Shown one piece after another: positions 22,883-33,840 of a stretch of DNA of 64,000 nt. This DNA is from Rhizophagus clarus (lineage: Eukaryota; Glomeromycota; Glomeromycetes; Glomerales; Glomeraceae). The position numbers were made by a program, and so were the translations under genes. Below the pieces are notes generated by a model that saw only the letters and a list, made by a program, of their open reading frames with translations, made no database searches and was not told the origin of the DNA. Position 1 is the first letter of the stretch; each line of letters begins with the position of its first letter. The stretch spans positions 868,001 to 932,000 of the forward strand of contig BLAL01000206.1 in the NCBI GenBank assembly GCA_015698045.1. Direction: 5' to 3'.

Positions 22883-23155
22883 CTACATTAACAGAAAATA
22901 CATGATGAAAAAAAAGCGAGAGCTAAAACTAAATATCAGTAGTTCCGCTTTATCCACTGACTTCGTTTTAGTGGTCGTCGATCGTGGTCGAGATGGTGCG
23001 CGAGGCTCCTTGCCTTGCTTTTTCGACGAACCGGATGAAGCACCAGCACAGCATTTGAGACGACCTTGACGAGGGACCAGTAGACTTGCTATCATTCTGG
23101 ACCCAGAAGGCGCTTTTGTATCCTTCTTACGGAATCTGGGGAAGATCGAGTCCAT
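22883..23155 (-). CDS. small basic Ser/Arg-rich hypothetical protein
   Basis: 90 residues from the ATG at 23155. The first 70 are basic and rich in S, R, K, P and G (MDSIFPRFRKKDTKAPSGSR, GKEPRAPSRPRSTTTK). The end is hydrophobic and aromatic and may be intron or untranslated read-through. Its DNA is markedly richer in G+C than the surroundings, which favours coding or a transferred fragment. No motif, signal peptide or family is recognised, and the 3' boundary is uncertain. Confidence 0.4.
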   Translation of the reverse strand: MDSIFPRFRKKDTKAPSGSRMIASLLVPRQGRLKCCAGASSGSSKKQGKEPRAPSRPRSTTTKTKSVDKAELLIFSFSSRFFFIMYFLLM

Positions 23156-23692
23156 CTAAAGGTAACCTTTCCTTACGTTAATGGTTTCATATATATATAT
23201 ATTATCGCCTCTCGTAACGTTTGATAATTTTCGAAATACTCAATCAACGAGAATCTAACCTCTCCGCTCTTCAGTTGACAATTCTGTAAGATTTAAATCC
23301 AAAATCTCCAAAGAAGCGATCGGATATAAAAGCCTTGTGCAGTAGTAGGTCTCGGTTTATCGTATCGTTAAGGCTATACACTGCTGCCATAAACAACTCT
23401 GTTTTCATTGGGTAACGACTGCGGTTATACATAATCACATGATACAGTAGCGTAGTTAAATCACATGTCCAATACTCCAATACCATAATTATGATAATGA
23501 CGTAATAACTACGGAGACATGATAGGCCATTACCGCATTTCAAATATTATTTTTTACCGTCTTATCTGTCGATCCACCATTTGCCGAATGCTCTTTGGTG
23601 CATATAGAACAGATTTTCGCAAAGCAACTGAGGGGTACCTTTGGTACCAAAGATTCGAGTTGCAATCCATTTGATGTTCGTCTTCCTTATCT

Positions 23693-24040
23693 ATGCCGAA
23701 GTCTAATCTAACTCCAAATGAGTTGATCATTTTGAACGCTCTGGAGGGCTTTAAATTTCTTGCCGAAAACATGACTAGATATTTGAGGTTTGATCGTTTA
23801 TTCACCTCAGCTTTAGACGAATTGACTGAGTTGATTACAGGAGAATCACCTGAAGAATTGAAGACATGGTATAAAATTTTTGATAGAGAACAATTCAAGA
23901 TTACACAAACCAAATGTTATAAAAGCTGTTGGGATACTAGTGGTAAATGTTTGATTAGCTCGATGTTATTCATCTTTTGTTCGAAATTTACGTTAATATT
24001 TAATTTTTAATTAAAATTTAAAAATATTTAAAATAGGAAA
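23693..24040 (+). CDS. helical hypothetical protein
   Basis: From the ATG at 23693 the frame reads MPKSNLTPNELIILNALEGF, then amphipathic helices (LFTSALDELTELITGESPEE, LKTWYKIFDREQFKITQ) and TKCYKSCWDTSG. A donor GTAAAT at 23943 and an acceptor AATAG ending near 24036 would splice in phase to a stop a few codons later, giving about 86 residues. Unspliced it runs to 24010 with a hydrophobic, unlikely tail. A further open frame just upstream (FAECSLVHIEQIFAKQLRGT, 23552-23690) is one base out of phase, so the true start may lie earlier or the gene may be broken. The opposite strand is also open but its composition is poorer. The family is unknown. Confidence 0.4.
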
Positions 24041-25142
24041 CGTGTAAATTAATTTCTAATTTAGTAGTTCAGTGTTCTTAAAAAAATTCTCTTAATTTTA
24101 CTAAGAGCTAATACAGTTCATTTGTTTTTTAATGTTGTTATTTCCATAAGATTACCAGAAGCGGATGATAAAAGAACAATAATATTATAAAAAAGCTTTT
24201 GGGGTTTTTAATTACTACAACACAATCATTTTCGGGTTGTTAACATTCAATTTCATGTAAATTATATTAAGTTGATCTAAATTACTTCTTTATTGGGGGA
24301 CTTTTAAAGCGGGTGGAATCACATGAAAATATTTATCACTGGCATCACATCCTCTACTTTTTCATTTTATTGACGGTTAAGTAATTTAGGACAGAATTTT
24401 TCGGTTAGTAAAAACCTATATGTCATCCCCGTTATATGTCACATTCAGTTCGTAATTTCTTAATGCCATAATTTCGGCCAATATACCCCCGCTTAAACGG
24501 ACCTCTCTCAACTTATTATTTTACAAAAAGGATGAGGAAAAATTAGTCGCTTACCAATTTAAAGTCTCCGACAATATTGCAATCTTCCAAGTTTGAATAT
24601 TTATATGAGAGTTCGTATGATAAACCAATTTTTGGGTTTACTTTTTCGTGTTACCTTAATTTAGAGAATATTAGCTTGGAGACTAATTTCAATAAGACGG
24701 ATGTGACTCCTCTTAAAATCTAAAAAGACAGAGAATCGCATAAATATTTTGATCACATGTAACATTAGTGCATACTTAATAATAAAAAAAAATTACACAA
24801 ACACAGTAGCTTCGGATCATTTACTGTTCGAACCATAAATTGGTTGATATTATATTGGTCAAAGAAATGTCACACAGCATATATATCACGAAGATTGACA
24901 GGATTTTCCAAAAATAGCTTCATATGTTAAAACAAATATTTGTAAACAAATAACCCCTAATGTAGAGTAATAATTACTGTCCATTGTTCTTTAATGTTTA
25001 AAACAATAGATACTACGCAGTATAAAAAAAATTAATAAAATAATTTTATTTTTTAATTGACAGACATCATTTTCATTTTAAAAAATAATAAATAATATTT
25101 AAAAATTTTGTATAATTTTATAGTTGATTAATTATAAATTAT
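24041..25142. other. AT-rich spacer with one GGCC-type motif
   Basis: CGTAATTTC and ATAATTTCGGCCA near 24452-24482 resemble a motif found in several repeats of this window. Nothing else was recognised. Confidence 0.4.
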
Positions 25143-25352
25143 TTATAACCGAATGATGAAATTGTTGAAATTAAAGCGGTGTAATTTTCTTTTCTTTTCG
25201 TATAGTATTATGAAATACATGTTCTCTTTGAGAAAGATAATTTCACGCTTGAGAAATTTTAATGTTTGAGAATGGGCTGTTACAACTGGATCATACGGAT
25301 CATGTTCAGTAATTCCGTAATGGCAATAATGGCAATTATCGAAACCAATCAT
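25143..25352 (-). CDS. small CxxC-containing hypothetical protein
   Basis: 69 residues from the ATG at 25352, starting MIGFDNCHYCHYGITEHDPY and DPVVTAHSQTLKFLKREIIF. The N-terminal half has a zinc-ribbon-like C7/C10 with nearby His residues and a plausible helix. The C-terminal half is N/F/I-rich and may be non-coding read-through. It may be the first exon of a longer gene or a fragment. The family is not recognised. Confidence 0.3.
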   Translation of the reverse strand: MIGFDNCHYCHYGITEHDPYDPVVTAHSQTLKFLKREIIFLKENMYFIILYEKKRKLHRFNFNNFIIRL

Positions 25353-25624
25353 TTTGCGTCAATAAAGTAAAATAAAAAATTTGAGTACAAAAGCAAATTT
25401 GTCTTCCAAGTCTCATGCAAGGGCATGATAAACTTAAGCGCGTAAATTTCCCAAGTTTCATGCTCGTAAACTATAGTATACAACATAATCAAAATATTGG
25501 GGGCATACGTAATACAATTAAAATGATGCGTAATCTTTATACCAAAAAAAGAATAAAAAGGAGTTTTAGTAATAACTTTAATTCATTAATAAAAGATTTG
25601 CGTAACATCAAATCGACAACATGA

Positions 25625-26832
25625 ATAAACGCTTTTCGATTTATAGATTTCAAAATTTTCAGCCTTTGTGTAAATGATTTCTTAACCCTGAAAAAATAGG
25701 GACCATTTTCGAAACACTAAAGAAACTAAACTTTGTTTTGTTTTTATTTAAAAATTAGTAGTGTTGTATCACTGTTTTGCGTAATTTAAAATCGCCAATT
25801 TCACACAGCCGTATGTTTTCGTTGTTTGGTTAAGAAGATTATTAATTTGGATTAAAAGAACTCAAGAAACGTCAATTGAGCTTTTTTCGATTTGAAACTC
25901 TCTCAACCTAAATTTTTAATTTATCGAATTTAGGCAAGTAAATACCAGCTAATTATTATAATAGGATCTCATGATAATAAGCAAGATAGTGAGATAGTAA
26001 AATTACTAAATTTCAGCGGATTGGCCTTCCTTCAAAATACGATGTAGTAGTAATGGAGATTTTGCGAATTAAAATGTAGAAACATTCGTAACGTATATTC
26101 GGTAATTTATTATTCTGTTTCCACCAAATCTTATGATAATATATCACAAAATAATTAACTGATTTTTATACATGTACTGTATATAAATATATATATATAT
26201 ATTTATTTAAAGTTACCTACGTTTGTTGTAGGAAATTTGTATATTTTAGAATCGTTTGAAATTAATGTATGCTTACTTTATTAATGATTATATAATAATA
26301 TTGTTCTGAAGACACTATTTCGCCTGATTTCTTAATAACTATAACGGCGTTTCAATTAATTATATTAGTTTCACAATCATAATAATATTTTTTTTTTTAA
26401 ATTGTGCATGATAATGCACGGAACCCTTTTTATAGAGAAAATGACAAGGTTTTAAATATTAAGTAAAAGGATTGATAAATTAAAATAAATTATATTGGTA
26501 AACCGATGAAATAATTTAATCTTATATAGTTAATTCAATAACCCAAAATGTAACTGCTGACATTTGTAATTTGTACTTTGCGAATATTTTTGTATGGTGT
26601 CGTAAATGGTAAAGATATGTACAATTAATTTACTCAAAAGGGAACAATTAAAAAAAAAAAAAAAATTCGTGAAACTGTTCACAGTGATAAAGTTATTAAA
26701 ATAAAAAAAAAATTATTTAAATTTTTTTTATAAATTTCACACGAAATTAATTTTGTTCATTTAATTTATCACTATTTTTTTCATTTTTCTCTTGATTCCC
26801 ATCATATTTGTTCTATTTTGTTTCTCAAAAAA
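25625..26832. other. AT-rich spacer
   Basis: Includes a TA-rich microsatellite near 26190 and a small hairpin, GTGCATGATAATGCAC, at about 26404. No gene recognised. The final part is the presumed promoter of the Myb-like gene. Confidence 0.4.
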
Positions 26833-27671
26833 ATGCTGTCATTCGATGAAAATGTACGTAGACAAACTACAAAATTACGTCTAATAATGATATGAAAAAT
26901 TTTAAAATTCTAATATATGTATTTTTTTTCTCTTCTTCTTGAAGAGCGATAAACTTATCACGTACGGTATGAAGAAGTGGAAAAATCGCCATAATCGTTA
27001 CGTAAAGATTAGTAGATTAATCCCAAATTATACACCGAAACAAATAGCTACTCAGTAGGCTTCAAATTTTTTTTTTATTTCGTTTTTGGCTTCCTTTTTT
27101 TTTTTAAAAAAAAAAAAAAAAATTTTTATTTTGTTAAATTAATAAATTAAATTTAGCTGGAAAAATAATCTTGATCCAAGATGTAAGAAATATTCATATT
27201 TTTCAATGTTTTTTTTTTCTCCTTCTTTACATACTTATGTATTTGTATTTTTCACTTTGGTAAGTATGTCTTGATTCTTTAGAGAATGAAGAAAAAAAAT
27301 TTATTGTTGAATGGATTCGAGGACATCGAACTTCAGATGGAGTCATTCATTGGAAATATGTAATTAACGATTTAAAAATTCAATTCGGTAAGCTACACTC
27401 CGAAAATAAAATAAAAAATTATTGGAATAGAAGAAAAAAGAGCTACTTAAGAAAAATTAATGGACTAAAAATGAGACGATTTAAGACCAAAGAACGAGAA
27501 GAAGCTAGAACTGAAAAACATGAACGAGAACAAAGAAAAGATATGGATACTGAAGAAAACGAACGTAAATTCATTTTCCATCACGTTAGTTCCGATGATT
27601 TATTTCTTCAAACAAATCAAATTGGTTACTCAAGAATTACCATCTCATCGCTTCTAAACTCTGATAACTAG
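26833..27671 (+). CDS. Myb/SANT-like DNA-binding protein, four exons
   Basis: Exons 26833-26853, 26945-27054, 27157-27182 and 27265-27671 splice in phase to 187 residues; introns are 91, 102 and 82 bases (GTACGT, GTAGGC, GTAAGA donors). A first Myb-like repeat, residues about 5-50, reads SDKLITYGMKKW, YVKISRLIPNYTPKQIATHW, KNNLDPRL; spaced W and the helix-turn-helix with recognition helix TPKQIATHWKNNL are typical. A second repeat follows: EEKKFIVEWI, HWKYVINDLKIQFGKLHSE, NKIKNYWNRRKK. Then comes a K/R/E-rich helix (KTKEREEARTEKHEREQRKD) and a polar tail. It probably acts in the nucleus as a sequence-specific transcription factor of the fungal R2R3-like type; target genes are unknown. The 7-codon first exon is the weakest part of the model, supported by phase and a strong donor. 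Confidence 0.82.
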
Positions 27672-28006
27672 TAAAAAATGTAATCATAATTTTGTTTTAT
27701 GCCTTCATTTTTATTTATGATGTATTTTCTTTGCTTCTTTTGTTTTGAAACATACATATTTTTATATATTTGACATTACGATATTTACGAATTATCTGTT
27801 ATGTATTATATTATTATATTTTTATTATATTTTTATTTAACATTCATGTTTTTATATTATTATATTTTTGTCGCTTCATTAAAGGCAATTTATTATATTC
27901 AATATATGTATTATTTTTGTATTTTGCTCATAGAAGATAAATAAAAACTTCTTTACGAGAAATTTAAAGTCACGAAACATCCAAGAACCATTTTTGTTGA
28001 CTTTTT

Positions 28007-28198
28007 CTATACCGTTTTGCGGGATTGATCAGTAAAATTATCATTTCTTTTAGTTCTTTTAGAAAATTCCGAAATTAAACGTCGCAGTATGTCATGCATC
28101 ATTTTCAGTAAACTCGGTTGGCATCTTTTTAAAAAACAAACTAAGACAATAGAAGTTACATTCATTATACACCAAAAAATATAAATCATAGCTGCCAT
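28007..28198 (-). CDS. small one-pass membrane hypothetical protein
   Basis: 63 residues from the ATG at 28198. Residues 3-24 (AMIYIFWCIMNVTSIVLVCF) form a hydrophobic segment, followed by a basic helix (LLKMMHDILRRLISEFSKRT) and a charged tail. A GTATAG donor sits at the stop, so more exons may exist. It converges on the Myb-like gene from the other side. It could be a chance frame. Confidence 0.3.
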   Translation of the reverse strand: MAAMIYIFWCIMNVTSIVLVCFLKRCQPSLLKMMHDILRRLISEFSKRTKRNDNFTDQSRKTV

Positions 28199-29389
28199 GA
28201 ATTCTCCCTTTTTATATCATCATATCATTTCTTAGTCCTATTAAATTTTACATTTTTACGATAGATAAAATACTTCAAACATTCAATTATTACAATTATC
28301 GTAAATTAAAGTTTATGTACAATCGATAATCACAAAAAAATAACAGTTACTTCGTTTTATATTTATCGTAAACATTTTTGATGCTTTCTTATTGTTGTGT
28401 TAAAAAATAAAATTATAGCCCAAATTTTAATTGACATACTGTACATTTGATGATAAAATTTATTTCTGATTAATTACATATAAGTAATGTTTTCCTTTAC
28501 GTTAGATAATCTATAAACCTCTTTTCTTTGAAAAAAAAAAATATATATATACTGATTCAAATACTGTAATTTTTAATAAACCGTTGGTAACATTGTTAAA
28601 AAAAACTTCAAAAAGTAGCACACACTGTAATCTATGGCAGCATATGTACCTGATACATCGGCCATGCAGTAATTAAGTTTAAAATTAGCTAAATTTGCAG
28701 ATGAATTCGTAATGCTGGCCGAAATTTTAGTAATGCTGATCAGACTTATAATGCCGGCCTAAATTTCGTAAAAATTGAAAACACTGCACTTATATAATGT
28801 GCGCTTGAACTTAATAAAAAAAGTGACTACCACTATAATTCTATTTGTATAGCGTTTATTACCTGACTTTGAACTCTCTTGGAAGTTGGTGTACTTTTTA
28901 TCATTAAAAACTTTAGAATTTGCTAACTTGGTGAGATATGAACTTATAACTGCGGTAGATATAGCAACATGTGATTTATTACGTGAGTCTACCCTTACAC
29001 CGGAGATAGACTGATGATCGTCTTTAATTACTCAGTTACAAATTAACAAATATATTATATCTATTATTAGTCCATATACAGTAAAATGAAAATATTAAAC
29101 TATTGTCTAAATAAATTTATTGTACAGTATATTGTTAACGTTTCATATATATAAAAAGGGCAGTCTGCATAAAATGTGTTGTAGATCAGTCTCTTTTTTT
29201 TCAAATGCACAATTTTTCAATTCAAAAGTTCGAAATTTGGCCTTGAAATGAAAAAGACATGAATAGACCTCCACAAAAAAAAGAAAGATTTTTAAAAATT
29301 CAATAAAAAAAAAAGAGAAACTTAGATAGTTTCATATTATTCAAACTCATTAAATCCATTAATTAAATTCTTTAAATTTCCTTAATAAA

Positions 29390-29587
29390 ATGAATCAGAC
29401 TGAAATCATCATTAAATCCATTCCATCTATTGCAACTGCTGAAGTCTCTGAAGAACCAAAACCTCCAGTAATAAATAGAAGTATTTACATGCAGCATAAA
29501 TACTGTGCAAATTATGTAAACATTGTGTTCTTCATTCAATGTATTTTTAAAAATCAGTGTTCACATACGAAATTACGAATTATTTAA
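29390..29587 (+). CDS. possible first exon of an unknown gene
   Basis: The ATG at 29390 follows an A/T-rich leader without G and begins MNQTEIIIKSIPSIATAEVS then EEPKPPVINRSIYMQHKYCA. The first 43 codons look coding; a donor GTAAAC at about 29517 would end the exon there, and the remaining codons are probably intron. No following exon was found with confidence. No family is recognised. Confidence 0.3.
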   Translation: MNQTEIIIKSIPSIATAEVSEEPKPPVINRSIYMQHKYCANYVNIVFFIQCIFKNQCSHTKLRII

Positions 29588-29831
29588 TAACCTATACTTG
29601 CTATTATAATTATTAAATTACTTAATATTCATATTTTATCAGTTATTTCGTATTCTACTACTTTTATGTATTTAAAAACAAGGATATAACAATTACATTT
29701 TTATAATCTTAATTTATTTAGTATCTTAAAGTTTTAATTTTTGCCTTACGCCTTCATAGCATTAACATTACTCCTTTTAATTCCTTTTAAAATATGTTCT
29801 TTTAAATCATTCCATTAAATTAAATATATAT

Positions 29832-30203
29832 ATATATGGGCGTGCGTCAGTTAAAAAGGGAAAAATCTACCCCAGAACCAAATTTGAGATTTTTGGCTTA
29901 TGTTATGTAAATCGTTGATGCGCACCATTTTCACTTAATATTGTATACCGGTAAGCATAATAAATTGTCGAAATAATATATCTGTAGAGACGATCATTTG
30001 ATTATTCGATGAGGAAATTGTACGACAAGGAGATGGAAAGTATTTGTCACATGACTTGGACAAAAGTTTAGCATCAATTCTCCCTCCTTTTAACTGACGC
30101 ATGAAAAACGAAACGTTTTTTCTTGTAAATAAAGTTTTCTTCATTTTTCTCAAAATAATGAAAAAGGCAATTTCCCCTTTTTAACTGACACACGCCCATA
30201 TAT
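29832..30203. mobile_element. MITE with about 32-bp terminal inverted repeats
   Basis: The left end TATATGGGCGTGCGTCAG plus TTAAAAAGGGAAA matches the reverse complement of the right end (TATATGGGCGTGTGTCAG plus TTAAAAAGGGGAAA) with two differences. The element is 372 bp. TA-rich flanks agree with insertion at TA or TATA. A third copy of the motif, inverted, lies inside at about 30080-30102 (CTTTTAACTGACGCATG). Two overlapping minus-strand frames through it have no transposase motif. Tc1/mariner-type MITE is the best guess. Confidence 0.75.
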
Positions 30204-31640
30204 TGTAAAAATTGTTGCGAATTAGTCACTTCTCCGTCGATTTTATTCCTTGATGAACCAACCTCTGGATTATAATGCATACAAATTTGCTAACCTAATT
30301 TTTAAATGTGTATAAAACGATCAAAGTAATAAATTTTTATTAATATCAAACCGGTTTGAGCACCCGGTTGCGCAAACCGGTTTTGTAGTATAAATTCGGA
30401 TTAAACCGAATGTTCTATGCTGAAGATTGTTTAGTGTATTAATTAATAATAGTTATTGTTATTTTGTCATTTATAGTTCTACGATAAAACCGTTTTTCAT
30501 AGATTAGCATTCCTTGGTGTACATTCACTTCCGGGTTTTGGATCTGTAGCTTATATATACTCAATATTTTAATTGCAAAGATTATACTGGCTCATGTATT
30601 GCAAATGATCCAAGTTCTTTTTATTTTGAAATAGCTGTAATTCTTATAATTATACTTGTATTTTTATTTCAAGTTTTGCATACATTATATGTGTACTTAT
30701 TATGAAAAAAAAGGTAGTAAATAACAATAATAATTTACGCATCTAAAAAAAAAGAAATTTTGATTATAATCTATATTATTTATTTACTTAAATTTTAGAA
30801 TTTGGCCTTTGGTTTACGAATTCAAATATTCTAAAGAGATTAAAGTTGTCATCCGACTATTTAAATTCTTCCGCGTTCGCTGTATATATTTTTAGTTTCT
30901 AAATTCTTCTTTTCTTACTTTATAGAAATGCATGCAATATTTGAGATCCAATTTCTGTTGTTCCATGATAATAGGGTTATGGTTAATTGCTTATTTGCTT
31001 ATATTATGCGACATAGACTTGGTAGCGCTAACAAAAAAGAAAAACTACTGTTCAAAAATATTTTTCAATTATCAAGTGCCATTCAATATAATATTTCTTT
31101 ATTATTCATTTTATGCTCAAAGGTATAAGTACATTTTTTTTTGTTCTTTAATTAATGTTATTATGCTAAAACAATTTGTTTTTATATACCAATATATTTA
31201 GGTAAGGGACTAAAAAAATTATTTAATGTATACAATGCCGGAAATTTTATTCAAGCCTTATTATTATATTCTGATCTGGATAGTTACTGTAAAAAACAGT
31301 AAAAGGCACTCCACAATGCTTTAATTATTTTAATGATTATAACACATTCTTTTTATGTTGTAATAATAATTTATATTGTTTTTAAATTAGCAAATTAACA
31401 TAAAACCACTATTAATATTTTCTTTTTTTAATACAAATATACAAATCACGTTGGATTGTTTTAATATTATCAACATGGAACACCATTAGGTGTCATAAAA
31501 ATTTCAATAAGCATATGGCATTCTATAGTATGTAAATTTTTTATTCTTCATTCTCATTCATTTTCTTAATACTAATAATCAAATTAATTCTTTAATAGTA
31601 AAATACGAACCAACTCCTCTGGAATTTAAATCTTAGTGAA
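30204..31640. other. AT-rich spacer with an unclear coding remnant
   Basis: Between about 30795 and 31124 overlapping plus-strand frames (for example YEFKYSKEIKVVIRLFKFF, then RHRLGSANKKEKLLFKNIF) alternate with possible intron borders. No consistent model could be built. An inverted GGTTTGAGCACCCGGTTG / AACCGGTTTTG stretch at about 30350-30385 repeats an AACCGG core. Nothing else was recognised. Confidence 0.3.
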
Positions 31641-31647
31641 TCCATGC

Positions 31648-31770
31648 TACTCAATTTTTTTCGTTTGCAGCAACATACTGTAGCTACTCAGTATTTTCGC
31701 TTTGCAGCAACATGCTGCAGCCACTTAGTTTTTTTGCTTTGCAGCAACATGCTGATCGACTTTTTTTACA
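31648..31770 (+). repeat. 37-bp tandem repeat, about 3.3 copies
   Basis: GCAGCAACAT recurs at 31667, 31704 and 31741, an exact 37-bp period. Each unit contains TTTGCAGCAACATGCTG, in which GCAGCA and TGCTGC pair, then ACTTAG or ACTCAG and a T run. It is non-coding. Confidence 0.8.
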
Positions 31771-31936
31771 ATGCATTTTTTACCTCGTCACAATAACATA
31801 AATATAATCAAAAATATTTTTATTATTAAAAAAATCTTACCTCATTCATAATAAGCGATGTGTTTTGATTTTTCAATAACTTAAAAAAAATTTTTTTTTA
31901 TTAATGCTGATATTTTATAAAACAAATTAACTATAT

Positions 31937-32176
31937 TTACTTGATATAACTTTTTTTTTTAAAATTATTAATTTCAATTGATCTATACACCGTCAAACCA
32001 GGAGAATTTACATGATGTTTTCTTTTAGTGGTTAGAAAACTATTGCCAGTAATTTTATTATTTTGTAAAATTGAAAAATCATCATCATCGAAGTGTAAAT
32101 TTTGAAAATTTTGTAGTTTAATAAAAGTAAGTAATTCATTAGTAATTAAACGTTCAAAATACTTCGTTAAATCCAT
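31937..32176 (-). CDS. small hypothetical protein
   Basis: 79 residues from the ATG at 32176: MDLTKYFERLITNELLTFIK, an acidic patch (LHFDDDDFSILQNN) and a basic tail. The composition is protein-like. It lies in a minus-strand group with 32471-32894 and 33066-33412 and might be a terminal exon of the same locus. No motif is recognised. Confidence 0.35.
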   Translation of the reverse strand: MDLTKYFERLITNELLTFIKLQNFQNLHFDDDDFSILQNNKITGNSFLTTKRKHHVNSPGLTVYRSIEINNFKKKSYIK

Positions 32177-32470
32177 TGATGATAAGTGAACAGAAAAGAA
32201 TAAATTCTACTATAATGACAGAAATTTTTATAGTCGTTAAAAATTCCTCAAGTTACGTTTCTAAAATAGGTAATCATGCATACTACTATTCTATCGTATT
32301 GAGGTCTGGGCCATTTGTACTCACTTTGATGTAATCAAATTGCTTTTAAAGTATTATTATTCTGCAATAAATGAGTCCAGAAAGTGTTTTAGTAAGGTAG
32401 TGAATGATTGTATACAAGATGAAATTAACAAACATATTTTGGAAGCCAATAACGGTGAGTTTGCCACTTA

Positions 32471-32894
32471 TTATTGACAGATTGTTGTGAGTTGTTTTAT
32501 CAATGTCTGAATTATCACTTTAAAAATGATTACATCTCCATATATTTCTTTATGCATATATTTATACATTAATTCGTTCTTTGATACTCCATATGCGAAT
32601 GATTCTAAATATTTGTATCCTTTACCTAATTCTTGCAACTGATTTTTTTTTTGATTCTACTCATACAAACATATTATACCTTTGAAATACCGGTCTGCCT
32701 TTATTTTCAACTGATATGTTATTTAAATTGAAGTTAATTTCTTTACATATCCTTATAAAATCTTCTAAAATTAACCAATATTTATATAATTTTTTAATAA
32801 ATTCCAATACTCTGTATGGATCATTTTGATAAAATGGAATAGAAATTTTATCTAAGGCTATTTTACTAGTAAAGGGAAAAAATTTACGATCCAT
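32471..32894 (-). CDS. two-exon hypothetical protein
   Basis: Exon 1, 32894-32691, encodes MDRKFFPFTSKIALDKISIP and a helical part (YRVLEFIKKLYKYWLILEDF, IRICKEINFNLNNISVENKG). A 52-base intron (donor GTATTT, acceptor ATCAG) joins in phase to exon 2, 32638-32471, LQELGKGYKYLESFAYGVSK then NELMYKYMHKEIYGDVIIFK. Total 123 residues. Both exons are clearly more protein-like than the surrounding frames, and without the intron a 10-A tract puts the second part out of frame. No known domain is recognised; the real start might lie in an upstream exon. Confidence 0.5.
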
Positions 32895-33065
32895 AACATA
32901 AGTGTATATATACAGTATTCAGCATGTAAATGAAAAAGATACACTTTATTATCAGTATAATATCCACTATTCCTGTCTATTTGTTTTTTCTAATTACACA
33001 TATCATAATTGTAATACATTCAATTACATTATTTCTTTTTGCAAAAAAAAAATAGTCACTTCAGC

Positions 33066-33412
33066 TTATTCTTTTGTATTGTATGAACCTTCAGAATTAT
33101 AATTAGTTGTATAAATATCATCAGCTGCTATATTGGTACTAGTACCATTACCATCAGTACTAGCACTCTGATATTGATAATAGTCTTTCAAAATAATTAA
33201 AGTATCTAATAACTATAAGACTAGTCCTTTGATGTTTGAAGAAGCGTTTTAAAGCCTTCTTCCCTAGCTTCTTTACTTTGATACCTTTGACCTACAAAAG
33301 CTTTATTTGCAAAATGAACATGACATTGTTGGTGAGATGCGGATAAACAATTATAAATGAAATTGAGAAATATATTGTTGAATAATATTTGATGTTGACA
33401 TGAAAGATGCAT
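33066..33412 (-). CDS. two-exon hypothetical protein with Ser/Thr/Asn tail
   Basis: Exon 1, 33412-33277, ends ...FANKAFVGQRYQ. A 71-base intron (GTAAAG...TTAG) joins in phase to exon 2, 33205-33066: TLIILKDYYQYQSASTDGNG then TSTNIAADDIYTTNYNSEGS and a stop. Total 91 residues. The N-terminal part may be hydrophobic because the true start lies elsewhere. The unspliced frame through the intron (KEAREEGFKTLLQTSKD) is an alternative end. It lies 400 bases from the hAT transposon and in the same direction as 32471-32894; the two could be parts of one gene. Confidence 0.4.
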
Positions 33413-33832
33413 TGAGTTATATGTTATTTGAAATAATATGTCCAGATACTCTTTTCTCTTGTTTTGTGCATAACTTAGTCAAATTTCATATTACTTCCCT
33501 ATATGTGAATTTTATTGAATGAATAATTTATCAAAAATTAAATAATAAAAAATTTACCTTGTCCTTTTATTCCTTTTCATACTTAAAGTAGTCATCCAAA
33601 CCGTAGACTCGAAATATAATGTATACAAGATACTTATAAGGCATAAAATTTTCTTATTTCCATGTGAATTATTTCGCATAATCCACAGTATCATTACATT
33701 TAATTTATTGAAGTAATTAAAAAGTTATAAACAATGAAAATCTTTCATTTATTTATTTTCTGATCTATGTACAAATAGCCGGAGAAACCTCCAAAAATAG
33801 TTATTCACATGTTATATTTAATGAGTGACATG

Positions 33833-33840
33833 CACATGAG
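33833..33840 (+). repeat. target site duplication of hAT transposon, left copy
   Basis: CACATGAG directly before the element; the right copy at 36542-36549 is CACATGAA, seven of eight identical. Confidence 0.8.

Noticed and set aside
23271..23913. Minus-strand frames of 90 and 119 codons
   Set aside because: The plus strand has better helical composition at 23693; the minus text is rich in S, N and R with no motif. Not fully excluded.
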